From positions 1-11,809 of the forward strand of contig CBIFWW010000103.1 in the NCBI GenBank assembly GCA_966186435.1: 11,809 nucleotides of DNA. The letters run 5' to 3'. This stretch comes from CBIFWW01 sp966186435 (lineage in GTDB: Bacteria > Pseudomonadota > Gammaproteobacteria > Enterobacterales > Enterobacteriaceae). Position 1 is the stretch's first letter, and each line of letters opens with the position of its first letter. The notes beneath the pieces are model-generated. The model searched no databases. It saw nothing but the letters and a program-made list of their open reading frames with translations, and was not told the DNA's origin. The position numbers and the translations under genes are program-made. Below, in pieces: positions 1-6,241 of the stretch.

Positions 1-1380
1 AAAATCATTGGTTTCAATCCAGCCCAGATTGCCACGGGCCACAAAGCGATGGCGGGTATACAGGGTACGGATCCAAACGTTTTGCGCCTGGATAACCGCG
101 AAGTCCACATCCGAGCCCCAGGTAGTGTTGGAGACATCCAGCGAGTAACGCTGGGAGTCCCCCCAGGTAGGCATCAGGCCGCCGCGTGAGCGGGTGCGGC
201 TCAGGCTCACCCCCGGGTAGAGCAGCATGGTGGTATTGGTGACATCGGCTTGGGTAAAGTGGCTAAGGCTCCAACGCAGGTTAATCGCCCGCTGCCAGCC
301 GCTGGACATCTCCCAGTAGCGGGAGGCCGCCAGGGTGGACGTATCCGCTTTGGTGTCATTCAGATCGGTACGCTTAAACCCGCCCTGCAACAGGTAATAC
401 TGCTCCAGCGGGCTTTTCAATAGCGGCACTTTGTAACTGAAATCCAGGATCTGCTCCGGTGCAGACAGGCTCACGCTGGAGGAAAGGCTATGGCCGTAGG
501 AGTTTACCCACGGTTTGTTCCAGTTGGCTGTCACCCTCGGGCCAACGTCCGTGGAATACCCCACCCCGGTTTCAATGGAGTTTTCAGTACGTGGGGAAAC
601 CACCCCGTGGAGCGGCAGAATTTTAGTTTGTCGGGATTTTTCAAACTCCGGGGCCACCACCACCGAGTTAAACCAGCCAGTGGCTGACAGGCGGCGGTTC
701 AGTTCACCCAATTGGGCCGATGTGTAATACTCGCCCTCTTCGAAAGGCACTAGCGCCTGTAAGTATTCATTGCGGATTTGCGAGCCTTCAAAGGTAACAT
801 CACCAAAGCGGTAACGTTGGCCGCTATCATAATCTATATCCCAAAATGCCTGACGGCGGGCCAGGGAAACGCCCAACTGGCTTTTTTTGAATTCACTGTC
901 GAAGTAGCCCTTACGCAGGGCAATACTGGTGAGGCTTTTTTTATAGTTATCGTAATCAGCATGATCGAGAACGGTGCCAATCTTTGGGCGTTTGGAGAGG
1001 GTGGCGATATAATCGCTATCGTCCCGGGCGCCGCCGCGCAGCACCACATCGGTGCCGCCAATTAATACTGGCTCACCGGCGGCAACATGGGCAACCAGCA
1101 CCTGTCGCCCACCTTTAGACGGGGGCGGCTTCAGTTCGAATTGAATGCTAGGTTCGTAGTAGCCCAGCGCCTTTAGGCCTTCGCGGATAGCATCGTCCAC
1201 CCGCGCCTGGAAGCGCCGGTCCGGGCTGACTTCATCACCCTGAATAGTTGAAAGCTGTGCTCTGACGTTTTTCTCTAACTGCCCGGTCAGCCCTTCTAGC
1301 TGGAGCCTAACGTTGGCGGCAGTGGCCGCCCCGCTCATCAGGTAAAGGGCAACCAAGGTTGGTATACGGATTCGTGGCAC
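1..1380 (-). CDS. tamA: TamA, outer-membrane subunit of the TamAB translocation and assembly module (3' end outside window)
   Basis: TamA is an Omp85-family outer-membrane protein that works with the inner-membrane-anchored TamB in assembling some outer-membrane proteins and in envelope lipid homeostasis. Reading the complement from position 1380 gives 460 uninterrupted codons that follow E. coli TamA closely; about 117 C-terminal residues (last barrel strands and the RGY-type motif) lie beyond the left edge. Visible parts: a signal peptide (basic MPRIR, hydrophobic core, cut probably after residue 21 or 22 before NVRLQLEGL), three POTRA domains to roughly residue 260 (including DDAIREGLKALGYYEP and SLTSIALRKGYFDSEF), then barrel strands beginning near VSPRTENSIETGVGYSTDVGP. 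The start is GTG, placed 5 bases after AGGAG (1386-1390); the nearby ATG two bases upstream is in another frame and closes after 14 codons. It is divergent from msrA. In E. coli tamB follows directly, and is expected outside the window. Confidence 0.96.
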   Translation of the reverse strand, partial: MPRIRIPTLVALYLMSGAATAANVRLQLEGLTGQLEKNVRAQLSTIQGDEVSPDRRFQARVDDAIREGLKALGYYEPSIQFELKPPPSKGGRQVLVAHVAAGEPVLIGGTDVVLRGGARDDSDYIATLSKRPKIGTVLDHADYDNYKKSLTSIALRKGYFDSEFKKSQLGVSLARRQAFWDIDYDSGQRYRFGDVTFEGSQIRNEYLQALVPFEEGEYYTSAQLGELNRRLSATGWFNSVVVAPEFEKSRQTKILPLHGVVSPRTENSIETGVGYSTDVGPRVTANWNKPWVNSYGHSLSSSVSLSAPEQILDFSYKVPLLKSPLEQYYLLQGGFKRTDLNDTKADTSTLAASRYWEMSSGWQRAINLRWSLSHFTQADVTNTTMLLYPGVSLSRTRSRGGLMPTWGDSQRYSLDVSNTTWGSDVDFAVIQAQNVWIRTLYTRHRFVARGNLGWIETNDF

Positions 1381-1464
1381 ATTTTCTCCTGAAAATCCCT
1401 GTTCCTTACCAGGTAAGGAAACATAAGCCATACATGGCGTTACAAAAACCCAACACCTTGGGTT
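1381..1464 (-). promoter_or_regulatory. Structured tamA leader with four inverted repeats
   Basis: Reading toward tamA, four inverted repeats follow one another: AACCCAA/TTGGGTT around a 4-base loop (1447-1464) running into TTTTTG on the tamA strand; GCCAT/ATGGC with a 2-base centre (1427-1438); TTCCTTACC/GGTAAGGAA with a single central base (1402-1420), the longest, 9 perfect bases per arm; and ATTTTC/GAAAAT (1381-1396) whose 4-base loop is part of the Shine-Dalgarno sequence. The 9-base palindrome with one central base is better suited to protein binding on DNA than to an RNA hairpin. What acts here is unknown to me. Confidence 0.5.
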
Positions 1465-1550
1465 GAAAAATTAGCGCGAGCCTCAATATTTGTTAGTTAT
1501 AAATTTAGCCGCTAATTTTTATTTTATTGTCTGTAAATAATCGCGCGATG

Positions 1551-1569
1551 ACAACCGCAGCACGGTTGT
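1551..1569 (+). repeat. Hairpin in the msrA leader
   Basis: ACAACCG (1551-1557) and CGGTTGT (1563-1569) form perfect 7-base arms around a 5-base loop, about 34 bases upstream of the msrA GTG. No T-tract follows, so it is not a terminator. It may be an mRNA leader hairpin or an operator; I recognise no known site. Confidence 0.4.
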
Positions 1570-1602
1570 TCGGACTTTTCTGCATCCCCGGGAGAACCTG
1601 CC

Positions 1603-2241
1603 GTGAAATTATTCGAAAAAACTGATGTTATTACCGCCGCTGAGGCATTACCTGGCCGTAACACACCGATGCCGGTGGCCACTCTGCATGCTGTTAACGA
1701 CCACTCGATGACCAATATCCCCGATGGTATGGAAGTGGCGCTGTTTGCCATGGGCTGCTTCTGGGGCGTGGAACGTCTGTTCTGGCAACAGCCTGGCGTT
1801 TACAGCACCGCCGCAGGTTATACCGCCGGATATACCCTAAACCCAACCTACCGCGAAGTCTGCACCGGCCAGACCGGCCACACGGAAGCCGTGCGGGTGG
1901 TGTTCGACCCGAAAGTGATTAGCTACAAGCAGCTGCTCCAGATCTTTTGGGAAAATCACGATCCCGCCCAAGGGATGCGCCAGGGTAATGACCATGGTAC
2001 CCAATATCGCTCAGGAATTTACCCGTTAACCGAGGCCCAGGATAAAGAAGCCCGCGCCAGCCTGATGAGCTTCCAACAAGCCATGTCCCAGGCCGGTGAT
2101 AACCGCACCGTTACCACCGAAATAACCGATGCCACCCCGTTCTACTATGCCGAAGATGACCATCAACAATACTTGTTTAAAAATCCACAGGGCTACTGCG
2201 CCATTGGCGGCATTGGCGTGTGCCTGCCACCGCAAGCTTAA
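1603..2241 (+). CDS. msrA: Peptide-methionine (S)-S-oxide reductase MsrA
   Basis: MsrA reduces the S-epimer of methionine sulfoxide, free or in proteins, repairing oxidative damage in the cytoplasm with thioredoxin as reductant. The 212-residue product has the length of E. coli MsrA and follows it throughout. The catalytic GCFWG motif puts the nucleophilic cysteine at residue 52; the resolving cysteines are C199 and C207 in the C-terminal YCAIGGIGVCLPP segment, and a fourth cysteine, C87, sits in REVCTGQTGH. These match E. coli C51, C198 and C206 counted without the initiator Met. The start is GTG, 8 bases after GGGAG (1590-1594). The gene is divergent from tamA, with 222 bases between them, and precedes ytfL on the same strand. 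A terminator-like hairpin lies about 120 bases after the stop. Confidence 0.97.
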   Translation: MKLFEKTDVITAAEALPGRNTPMPVATLHAVNDHSMTNIPDGMEVALFAMGCFWGVERLFWQQPGVYSTAAGYTAGYTLNPTYREVCTGQTGHTEAVRVVFDPKVISYKQLLQIFWENHDPAQGMRQGNDHGTQYRSGIYPLTEAQDKEARASLMSFQQAMSQAGDNRTVTTEITDATPFYYAEDDHQQYLFKNPQGYCAIGGIGVCLPPQA

Positions 2242-2344
2242 AGGTTGAACAAAAAACCAATGTTAAACCGCTAAGTAATTGCTTTTGCCTGCATCATTCA
2301 GGGCTATCCATTGGCCCTGGATATCTCTTATCCGCTTTTGGGTA

Positions 2345-2350
2345 TATACT
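2345..2350 (+). promoter_or_regulatory. Possible -10 element for ytfL
   Basis: TATACT, preceded by A and followed by AAC, resembles a -10 hexamer of the kind favoured by sigma-S. No convincing -35 is found at 16-18 bases. If used, transcription would begin near 2357, downstream of arm 2 (2314-2322) of the putative antiterminator, and the transcript would carry only the terminator hairpin. Confidence 0.25.
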
Positions 2351-2362
2351 AACCGAGCAATT

Positions 2363-2395
2363 GCATGCCCAGGGATCCAGGGCTTGCGTTTTTTT
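2363..2395 (+). terminator. Terminator-like hairpin between msrA and ytfL
   Basis: GCATGCCC (2363-2370) and GGGCTTGC (2380-2387) form an 8-base stem with one T-T mismatch and a 9-base loop, followed by G and T7 (2389-2395). It would end msrA transcripts about 150 bases after the stop codon, or attenuate transcription entering ytfL. Confidence 0.6.
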
Positions 2396-2452
2396 CCCCT
2401 ATAACACAACACAATTTTCCTTCCGAGGTCCGGCTATAAAGCTGGATAAACT

Positions 2453-3793
2453 ATGTTAAACAGTATTTTAGTAATACTTCTTCTGATCGCTATTAGTTCC
2501 TTTTTCTCTCTCTCTGAGATTTCGCTCGCTGCTTCTCGCAAAATCAAACTCAAGCTGCTCGCCGATGACGGAAACATCAACGCCCAGCGGGTTCTGAAGA
2601 TGCAGGAAAATCCAGGTACTTTCTTCACTGTGGTGCAAATCGGCCTGAACGCCGTGGCTATCCTCGGCGGTATCGTGGGTGATGCAGCCTTCTCTCCGGC
2701 TTTCCATCAAATTTTTGACCGTTTTGTTTCTTCCGAAATGGCCGAGCAATTGAGCTTTATCTGCTCATTTACTCTGGTGACCGGCCTGTTCATTCTGTTT
2801 GCCGATTTAACCCCGAAACGCATCGGTATGGTTTCCCCTGAAGCTGTAGCTTTACGAATTATCAACCCGATGCGCTTCTGCCTGTTCGTCTTCCGCCCGC
2901 TGGTGTGGTTCTTCAACGGCGCGGCCAACACGATCTTCCGTATCTTTAAGCTGCCAATGGTACGTAAAGATGACATTACCTCCGACGATATCTACGCGGT
3001 GGTGGAAGCCGGGGCGCTGGCCGGGGTGCTACGTAAGCAAGAGCATGAGCTGATTGAAAACGTGTTTGAGCTGGAGTCACGGACAGTGCCGTCCTCTATG
3101 ACCTCCCGTGAAAACGTGGTGTGGTTCAATCTCCATGAAGATGAACAAAGCCTGAAGAATAAAATCGCCGAGCATCCTCACTCCAAGTTCCTGGTGTGTA
3201 ACGATGATATCGACCATATCGTCGGCTACGTGGACTCTAAAGAGTTGCTGAACCGGGTGCTGGTAAATCAGAGCCTGGCCCTCACCAGCGGGGTGCAATT
3301 GCGAACCGCGCTGATTGTGCCGGATACCTTAACCCTTTCAGAGGCGCTGGAAAGCTTTAAAACCGCCGGTGAAGACTTCGCCGTCATCATGAACGAATAC
3401 GCGTTGGTGGTGGGTATCATCACGCTGAATGATGTGATGACCACGCTGATGGGTGACCTGGTGGGCCAGGGCATGGAAGAGCAAATCGTTGCCCGTGACG
3501 AGAACTCTTGGCTGGTTGAAGGCGGTACCCCGATTGATGATGTAATGCGCGTGCTGGATATCGATGAATTCCCGCAGTCCGATAATTACGAAACCATCGG
3601 CGGCTTTATGATGTTTATGCTGCGTAAAATCCCCAAACGTACCGACTTCGTGAAGTTCTCTGGCTACAAGTTTGAAGTGGTGGATATCGATAACTTCCGT
3701 ATCGATCAGCTGCTGGTGACCCGCATTGATGCGATCCGCACCGCCCCGCTGCTGCCTAAATCCCCTGACGATGTCACCGACGCCGCAGAATAA
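2453..3793 (+). CDS. ytfL: CNNM/CBS-domain inner-membrane protein YtfL (PaeA), polyamine exporter family
   Basis: YtfL belongs to the HlyC/CorC (CNNM) family. The E. coli and Salmonella proteins, renamed PaeA, protect stationary-phase cells from cadaverine and putrescine, apparently by export. The 446-residue product aligns end to end with E. coli YtfL (447), diverging mainly in the last 20 residues. Order: an N-terminal DUF21/CNNM membrane domain (about 1-190, first helix MLNSILVILLLIAISSFF, signature SEISLAASRKIKLKLLADDG), a cytoplasmic pair of CBS domains (about 205-330, with SRTVPSSMTSRENVVWF and AVIMNEYALVVGIITLNDV), and a C-terminal CorC/HlyC domain (about 345-430, with DENSWLVEGGTPIDDV and NYETIGGFMMFMLRKIPK). 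The ATG matches the E. coli start; its Shine-Dalgarno is weak (GGA at 2444-2446). It is convergent with ytfK across a strong terminator. The leader may be regulated by attenuation. Confidence 0.96.
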   Translation: MLNSILVILLLIAISSFFSLSEISLAASRKIKLKLLADDGNINAQRVLKMQENPGTFFTVVQIGLNAVAILGGIVGDAAFSPAFHQIFDRFVSSEMAEQLSFICSFTLVTGLFILFADLTPKRIGMVSPEAVALRIINPMRFCLFVFRPLVWFFNGAANTIFRIFKLPMVRKDDITSDDIYAVVEAGALAGVLRKQEHELIENVFELESRTVPSSMTSRENVVWFNLHEDEQSLKNKIAEHPHSKFLVCNDDIDHIVGYVDSKELLNRVLVNQSLALTSGVQLRTALIVPDTLTLSEALESFKTAGEDFAVIMNEYALVVGIITLNDVMTTLMGDLVGQGMEEQIVARDENSWLVEGGTPIDDVMRVLDIDEFPQSDNYETIGGFMMFMLRKIPKRTDFVKFSGYKFEVVDIDNFRIDQLLVTRIDAIRTAPLLPKSPDDVTDAAE

Positions 3794-3813
3794 TCTGCCG
3801 TCAAAAACACCAA

Positions 3814-3838
3814 CGGCCCCAATCGGGGCCGCTTTTTT
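3814..3838 (+). terminator. Rho-independent terminator of ytfL
   Basis: CGGCCCC (3814-3820) and GGGGCCG (3825-3831) form a perfect 7-base GC-rich stem around AATC, followed by C and T6 (3833-3838). On the other strand the same stem is followed only by a poor, interrupted T-tract, so it may end ytfK transcripts less efficiently. Confidence 0.9.
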
Positions 3839-3862
3839 ATCTACCTACTCTGCTTCCGTGCG

Positions 3863-4069
3863 TTAAGCCATCTCAGTTTGCAGTCGCATAACCTGACGAT
3901 TGACTTCGGACATCACCGAGAAGTGCTGCTTGTCCTTTATTTTAGGAAGCAAAATCTTCCCTTTATCAAATTCGAACGCACCAACATCCTTGATATACAA
4001 CCGCCCACGGAACAGGATTTTTACGTACTTGGCCACCTGAAGGGGGTTATATCGTTGGAAAATTTTCAT
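3863..4069 (-). CDS. ytfK: YtfK, DUF1107 stringent-response factor activating SpoT
   Basis: In E. coli, YtfK binds SpoT and tips it toward (p)ppGpp synthesis during phosphate or fatty-acid starvation. The product is 68 residues, the same length as the E. coli protein and nearly identical to it (MKIFQRYNPLQVAKYVKILF at the N terminus, SEVNRQVMRLQTEMA at the C terminus). An in-frame ATG 14 codons upstream would add a stretch absent from E. coli YtfK; the chosen start has AGGAG 7 bases upstream and agrees with the family. The gene is convergent with ytfL (69 bases apart) and divergent from ytfJ. Upstream are a consensus-like sigma-70 promoter and a possible PhoB half-site. Confidence 0.96.
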   Translation of the reverse strand: MKIFQRYNPLQVAKYVKILFRGRLYIKDVGAFEFDKGKILLPKIKDKQHFSVMSEVNRQVMRLQTEMA

Positions 4070-4151
4070 TTTTCTACTCCTACTTAGTCCTACGTCTTTG
4101 GTCGGCCACAATAGCCAGACTGAATAAGACGCAAATTATTAATGCGCTAAC

Positions 4152-4180
4152 AATATAGCGAATTTAACGAACAATGCCAG
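4152..4180 (-). promoter_or_regulatory. Candidate sigma-70 promoter for ytfK
   Basis: On the minus strand, CTGGCA (complement of 4175-4180) and TATATT (complement of 4152-4157) are 17 bases apart, 4/6 and 5/6 matches to consensus. A small inverted repeat, CGCTA/TAGCG (4145-4160), overlaps the -10. The implied leader is about 75 bases. Confidence 0.4.
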
Positions 4181-4212
4181 TATGCATAACTTTTTTTACC
4201 TTTTTATGACAG
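4179..4212 (-). promoter_or_regulatory. Possible PhoB box plus -10 upstream of ytfK
   Basis: The minus strand carries CTGTCATAAAA starting at 4212, which matches the first half of a Pho box exactly. The second half (AGGTAAA) is poor, about 3 of 7 bases. Ten bases after the 18-base box comes CATACT, a possible -10, which is the spacing found at classic PhoB promoters. E. coli ytfK is reported to be PhoB-controlled, so the location makes sense, but the site is degenerate. Confidence 0.35.
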
Positions 4213-4390
4213 TTTTTGAGATGATTCTTTTCGGTTCTTCACATTATCCAGCATAACTATTCTTTCTCTTCCAGATATGTGCGTCATCCCGCAATCTGAC
4301 ACCCTGATTACGGGTGAACCCCGAATTTACGATATATGCTTTGGTGACAGGGCCATCTGGTCTGATCACTTACTGATTAAGGAGTCCGTT

Positions 4391-4948
4391 ATGACACTGC
4401 GCATTGCCCTTGCGCTCTCCCTGCTGCTACTGCCTCTGATGGCATCAGCGCATAACCTTAAGATGCATCAGCGGGTTTCCCCGGTCGGCGTTTCCGATAA
4501 AGGGGAGTTGATGCTGACTAATGATAATTTTAGCTACAAAAACTGGAACAGCGCGCAGTTACCTGGAAAAGTGCGAGTGGTGCAGCATATTGCCGGGCGT
4601 TCTTCTTCTAAGGAGATGAACGCCGGGGTAGTGGAGGCCATTAAAGCGGCCAAATTCCCTCATGACCGTTACCAGACCACCACCATTGTAAATACTGACG
4701 ATGCCCTCATCGGCACCGGAATGTTTGTACGTAATAGCATTGAGGGAAATAAGAAGCAGTATCCTTGGTCCCAATTTGTGGTGGATAGCAATGGGGTGGT
4801 TAAGAAGGCGTGGGATCTGGAAGACGGCGGCTCGGCAATCATCGTGCTCGATAAAGAGGGCAAGATTCAATTCGCTAAAGATGGCGCACTCACCCAGCAG
4901 GAAGTGCAGCAGGTGATGAACCTGCTGCATAAGTTACTTAATAAATAG
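4391..4948 (+). CDS. ytfJ: YtfJ, periplasmic protein of unknown function
   Basis: The 185-residue product follows E. coli YtfJ (184). It has a clear Sec signal peptide: MTLR, a leucine-rich core, and LMASA before the likely cut between A20 and H21. The mature part contains the conserved stretches WNSAQLPGKVRVVQHIAGR, HDRYQTTTIVNTDDA, YPWSQFVVDSNGV and KDGALTQQEVQQVMNLL. The pattern suggests a thioredoxin-like fold, but the whole protein has no cysteine, so it cannot act as a CXXC thiol-disulfide enzyme. Its role is not established to my knowledge. The start is set by AAGGAG 7 bases upstream and by the signal peptide; an upstream in-frame start at 4277 would bury the signal sequence. Its 3' end overlaps the end of cysQ on the other strand by 11 bases. 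Confidence 0.94.
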   Translation: MTLRIALALSLLLLPLMASAHNLKMHQRVSPVGVSDKGELMLTNDNFSYKNWNSAQLPGKVRVVQHIAGRSSSKEMNAGVVEAIKAAKFPHDRYQTTTIVNTDDALIGTGMFVRNSIEGNKKQYPWSQFVVDSNGVVKKAWDLEDGGSAIIVLDKEGKIQFAKDGALTQQEVQQVMNLLHKLLNK

Positions 4949-5678
4949 AAACCCGGAAGCCGGGGTTAAGGAAAGCTTCACGAGGGGTGTAATCCAACGT
5001 CTTTCCTTGCCAGTCATGGACGTGGGCCCCGGCAGCCACCGCCACAGCATGGCCTGCTGCCGTATCCCAAACGTTGGTCGGCCCAAAGCGTGGATACAAT
5101 TGGGCCTGGCCTTCTGCCACCAGGCAGAACTTAAGGCTGGAGCCAATGGTGGTAGTTTGGTGCTCGCCTAACTGGGAAAGGTACTCTTCCAGTTCAGCAT
5201 CTAAATGGGAGCGGCTGATCACCACCAGCGGTGGCCGGGCATCACGCACCTGGATCTGATTACGCACCCCGCACTCTTCCTTCCAAGCTTTACCGTCGGC
5301 GGCGCTATACATCACCTTCATCACCGGGGCATACACCACACCCAGAACCGGCTTACCCCCCTCGATCAGGGCGATGTTAACGGTGAACTCCCCATTACGT
5401 TTAATAAATTCTTTGGTGCCATCCAGCGGGTCCACCAGCCAATAACGCTGCCAGTGCTGGCGCACATCCCAGCCCGGCGGATCTTCTTCTGACAGCACCG
5501 GGATATCCGGCGTTAGCGCTTGTAACCCCTGCACAATCACCTGATGGGCGGCAATATCGGCGGCGGTTACCGGGGAATCGTCAGACTTACTGGTCACATT
5601 CAGCGGCTTCTCCCCCTGATAGACCTGCATGATGGCTTCCCCGGCCTCATGGGCCAGTTGGCAAATTTGTTCTAACAT
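4938..5678 (-). CDS. cysQ: 3'(2'),5'-bisphosphate nucleotidase CysQ
   Basis: CysQ is a Mg-dependent, lithium-sensitive phosphatase that converts 3'-phosphoadenosine 5'-phosphate (PAP), the by-product of PAPS reduction and of acyl-carrier-protein synthesis, to AMP, so preventing PAP from inhibiting sulfate assimilation and RNA turnover. The protein has 246 residues, as in E. coli, and aligns throughout. The inositol-monophosphatase-superfamily metal and substrate motifs are intact: E64-E65-D66 in LSEEDPPGW, D83-P-L-D86-G-T in WLVDPLDGTKEF, and D205 in NVWDTAAGH. The ATG has GAGG 8 bases upstream. The final codons overlap the end of ytfJ and include an imperfect hairpin. In E. coli the gene on the other side of its promoter is cpdB; here cpdB is absent and a qorB remnant takes its place. 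Confidence 0.97.
   Translation of the reverse strand: MLEQICQLAHEAGEAIMQVYQGEKPLNVTSKSDDSPVTAADIAAHQVIVQGLQALTPDIPVLSEEDPPGWDVRQHWQRYWLVDPLDGTKEFIKRNGEFTVNIALIEGGKPVLGVVYAPVMKVMYSAADGKAWKEECGVRNQIQVRDARPPLVVISRSHLDAELEEYLSQLGEHQTTTIGSSLKFCLVAEGQAQLYPRFGPTNVWDTAAGHAVAVAAGAHVHDWQGKTLDYTPREAFLNPGFRVSIY
4950..4967. terminator. Weak hairpin at the ytfJ/cysQ junction
   Basis: AACCCGG (4950-4956) and CCGGGGTT (4960-4967) form a 7-base stem with one bulged G and a 3-base loop, within the last codons of cysQ. Neither strand has a good T-tract after it (cysQ strand: TCTATTTATT), so termination is uncertain. Confidence 0.35.
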
Positions 5679-5738
5679 CCTTCACCTCGCTTCTTGCATG
5701 ATGCCTGGTAGGGTTAATGCATTGATCTGATATATGAA

Positions 5739-5768
5739 TTTATATCTTACCGGGCCAGGTTGCGCCAA
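5739..5768 (-). promoter_or_regulatory. Candidate sigma-70 promoter for cysQ
   Basis: On the minus strand TTGGCG (complement of 5763-5768) lies 18 bases from TATAAA (complement of 5739-5744), 4/6 and 5/6 consensus matches. The implied leader is about 55 bases. The AT-rich -10 region is itself a partial palindrome, GATATA/TATATC (about 5729-5746). Confidence 0.45.
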
Positions 5769-5812
5769 TAATTGCGCTGAAATCAACGGCAATCACAATG
5801 ATTGAAGTTTAG

Positions 5813-6124
5813 ACCGCTAACGGCTTGCAGGCAGCCATCACGTCGGGCAAATTAAGTTCAATCCAGTCTGCCTGTGCCGCCACCCGTGCGCAACTGGCCA
5901 CAGCCATCACTGTAACCAATGGCAAACCGGTGAGCTATCAGAACCTGGGCGAGGCCGAATTCACAGCCTTGCTAATCCGGGTAGGCCTGCCGGAAGGGTT
6001 GGCTGAGGTGCTGGCTAATTCAGATATCGGCGCATCCAGGTGTGGCTTGTTTGATGACGGCCACCAGCTGAGCAAGGTGCTGGGCCGACCGACAACCACC
6101 TTAGAACAAAGCCTGCGGGGCTGA
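5813..6124 (+). pseudogene. qorB: C-terminal remnant of qorB (quinone oxidoreductase 2)
   Basis: Only the last ~100 residues of a QorB (YtfG, NAD(P)H:quinone oxidoreductase of the atypical short-chain dehydrogenase group) can be read. From GKPVSYQNLGEAEF through VGLPEGLAEVLANSDIGAS and GLFDDGHQLSKVLGRPTTTLE the match to the E. coli C terminus is close; similarity fades upstream to about TANGLQAAITSGK and stops at an in-frame TAG (5810-5812). The first ~175 residues, with the Rossmann nucleotide-binding motif near the N terminus, are gone, so no working enzyme can be made. The remnant also ends about 8 residues early compared with E. coli. Position and strand, directly before ytfF, are those of qorB in E. 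coli. The part nearest the breakpoint looks more eroded than the rest, consistent with an old deletion. A TTG at 5825 could open the frame, but there is no Shine-Dalgarno that I find convincing. Confidence 0.82.
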
Positions 6125-6241
6125 TCCTCTCTACCATAAGCCAGGCATTCACCCGGCCCTTTCATTAAATGATCCTGACTATCTGCGATTTGCCGTTACA
6201 CTTGCCCCATCGGATGAGTTAAAAGGGCGAGGGCGAGCGCG

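Larger units (their letters stand above)
2299..2395 (+). promoter_or_regulatory. Candidate attenuator in the ytfL/paeA leader (mutually exclusive hairpins)
   Basis: The 211-base msrA-ytfL gap contains three pairings that cannot all form. CAGGGC (2299-2304) pairs with GCCCTG (2314-2319). GCCCTGGAT (2314-2322) also pairs perfectly, over 9 bases, with ATCCAGGGC (2375-2383). ATCCAGGGC in turn overlaps the 3' arm of a terminator-like hairpin (2363-2370 with 2380-2387, one mismatch) followed by seven T residues. The first arm and the last arm are near-repeats that compete for the same partner. This is the layout of a terminator/antiterminator switch. No family of riboswitch or protein-binding leader is recognised, so the function is inferred from base pairing alone. 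The structure might instead simply be the msrA terminator. Confidence 0.45.
4070..4390. other. ytfK-ytfJ divergent intergenic region
   Basis: These 321 bases hold no gene that I can support. The ytfK-proximal half is AT-rich and contains the candidate ytfK promoter and Pho-box elements. The ytfJ-proximal half has a short CACCC/GGGTG inverted repeat (about 4300-4316) and an AT-rich GATATATGCT stretch (near 4330) that could be a -10, without a clear -35. The reading frame of ytfJ stays open upstream to 4277, but that extension has no Shine-Dalgarno and precedes the signal peptide, so it is read as leader. Confidence 0.6.

Noticed and set aside
778..1065. Plus-strand and alternative minus-strand frames inside tamA
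   Set aside because: They are in other frames from the long TamA reading frame, which is verified codon by codon from 1380 to 1.
2220..2459. 79-codon frame from within msrA to the start of ytfL, as a possible leader peptide
   Set aside because: It begins at a GTG inside msrA without a Shine-Dalgarno, shows no regulatory codon run, and is explained by the lack of stops in the leader.
4070..4111. Upstream start of YtfK
   Set aside because: It would add 14 residues not in the family, whereas the internal ATG has AGGAG at good spacing and gives the usual 68 residues.
4277..4390. N-terminal extension of YtfJ from the ATG at 4277
   Set aside because: The extension has no ribosome binding site, precedes a typical signal peptide and is absent from E. 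coli YtfJ.
5825..6124. A new 99-residue gene between cysQ and ytfF
   Set aside because: Its sequence matches the C-terminal third of QorB at the expected position and strand, so it is a gene remnant.
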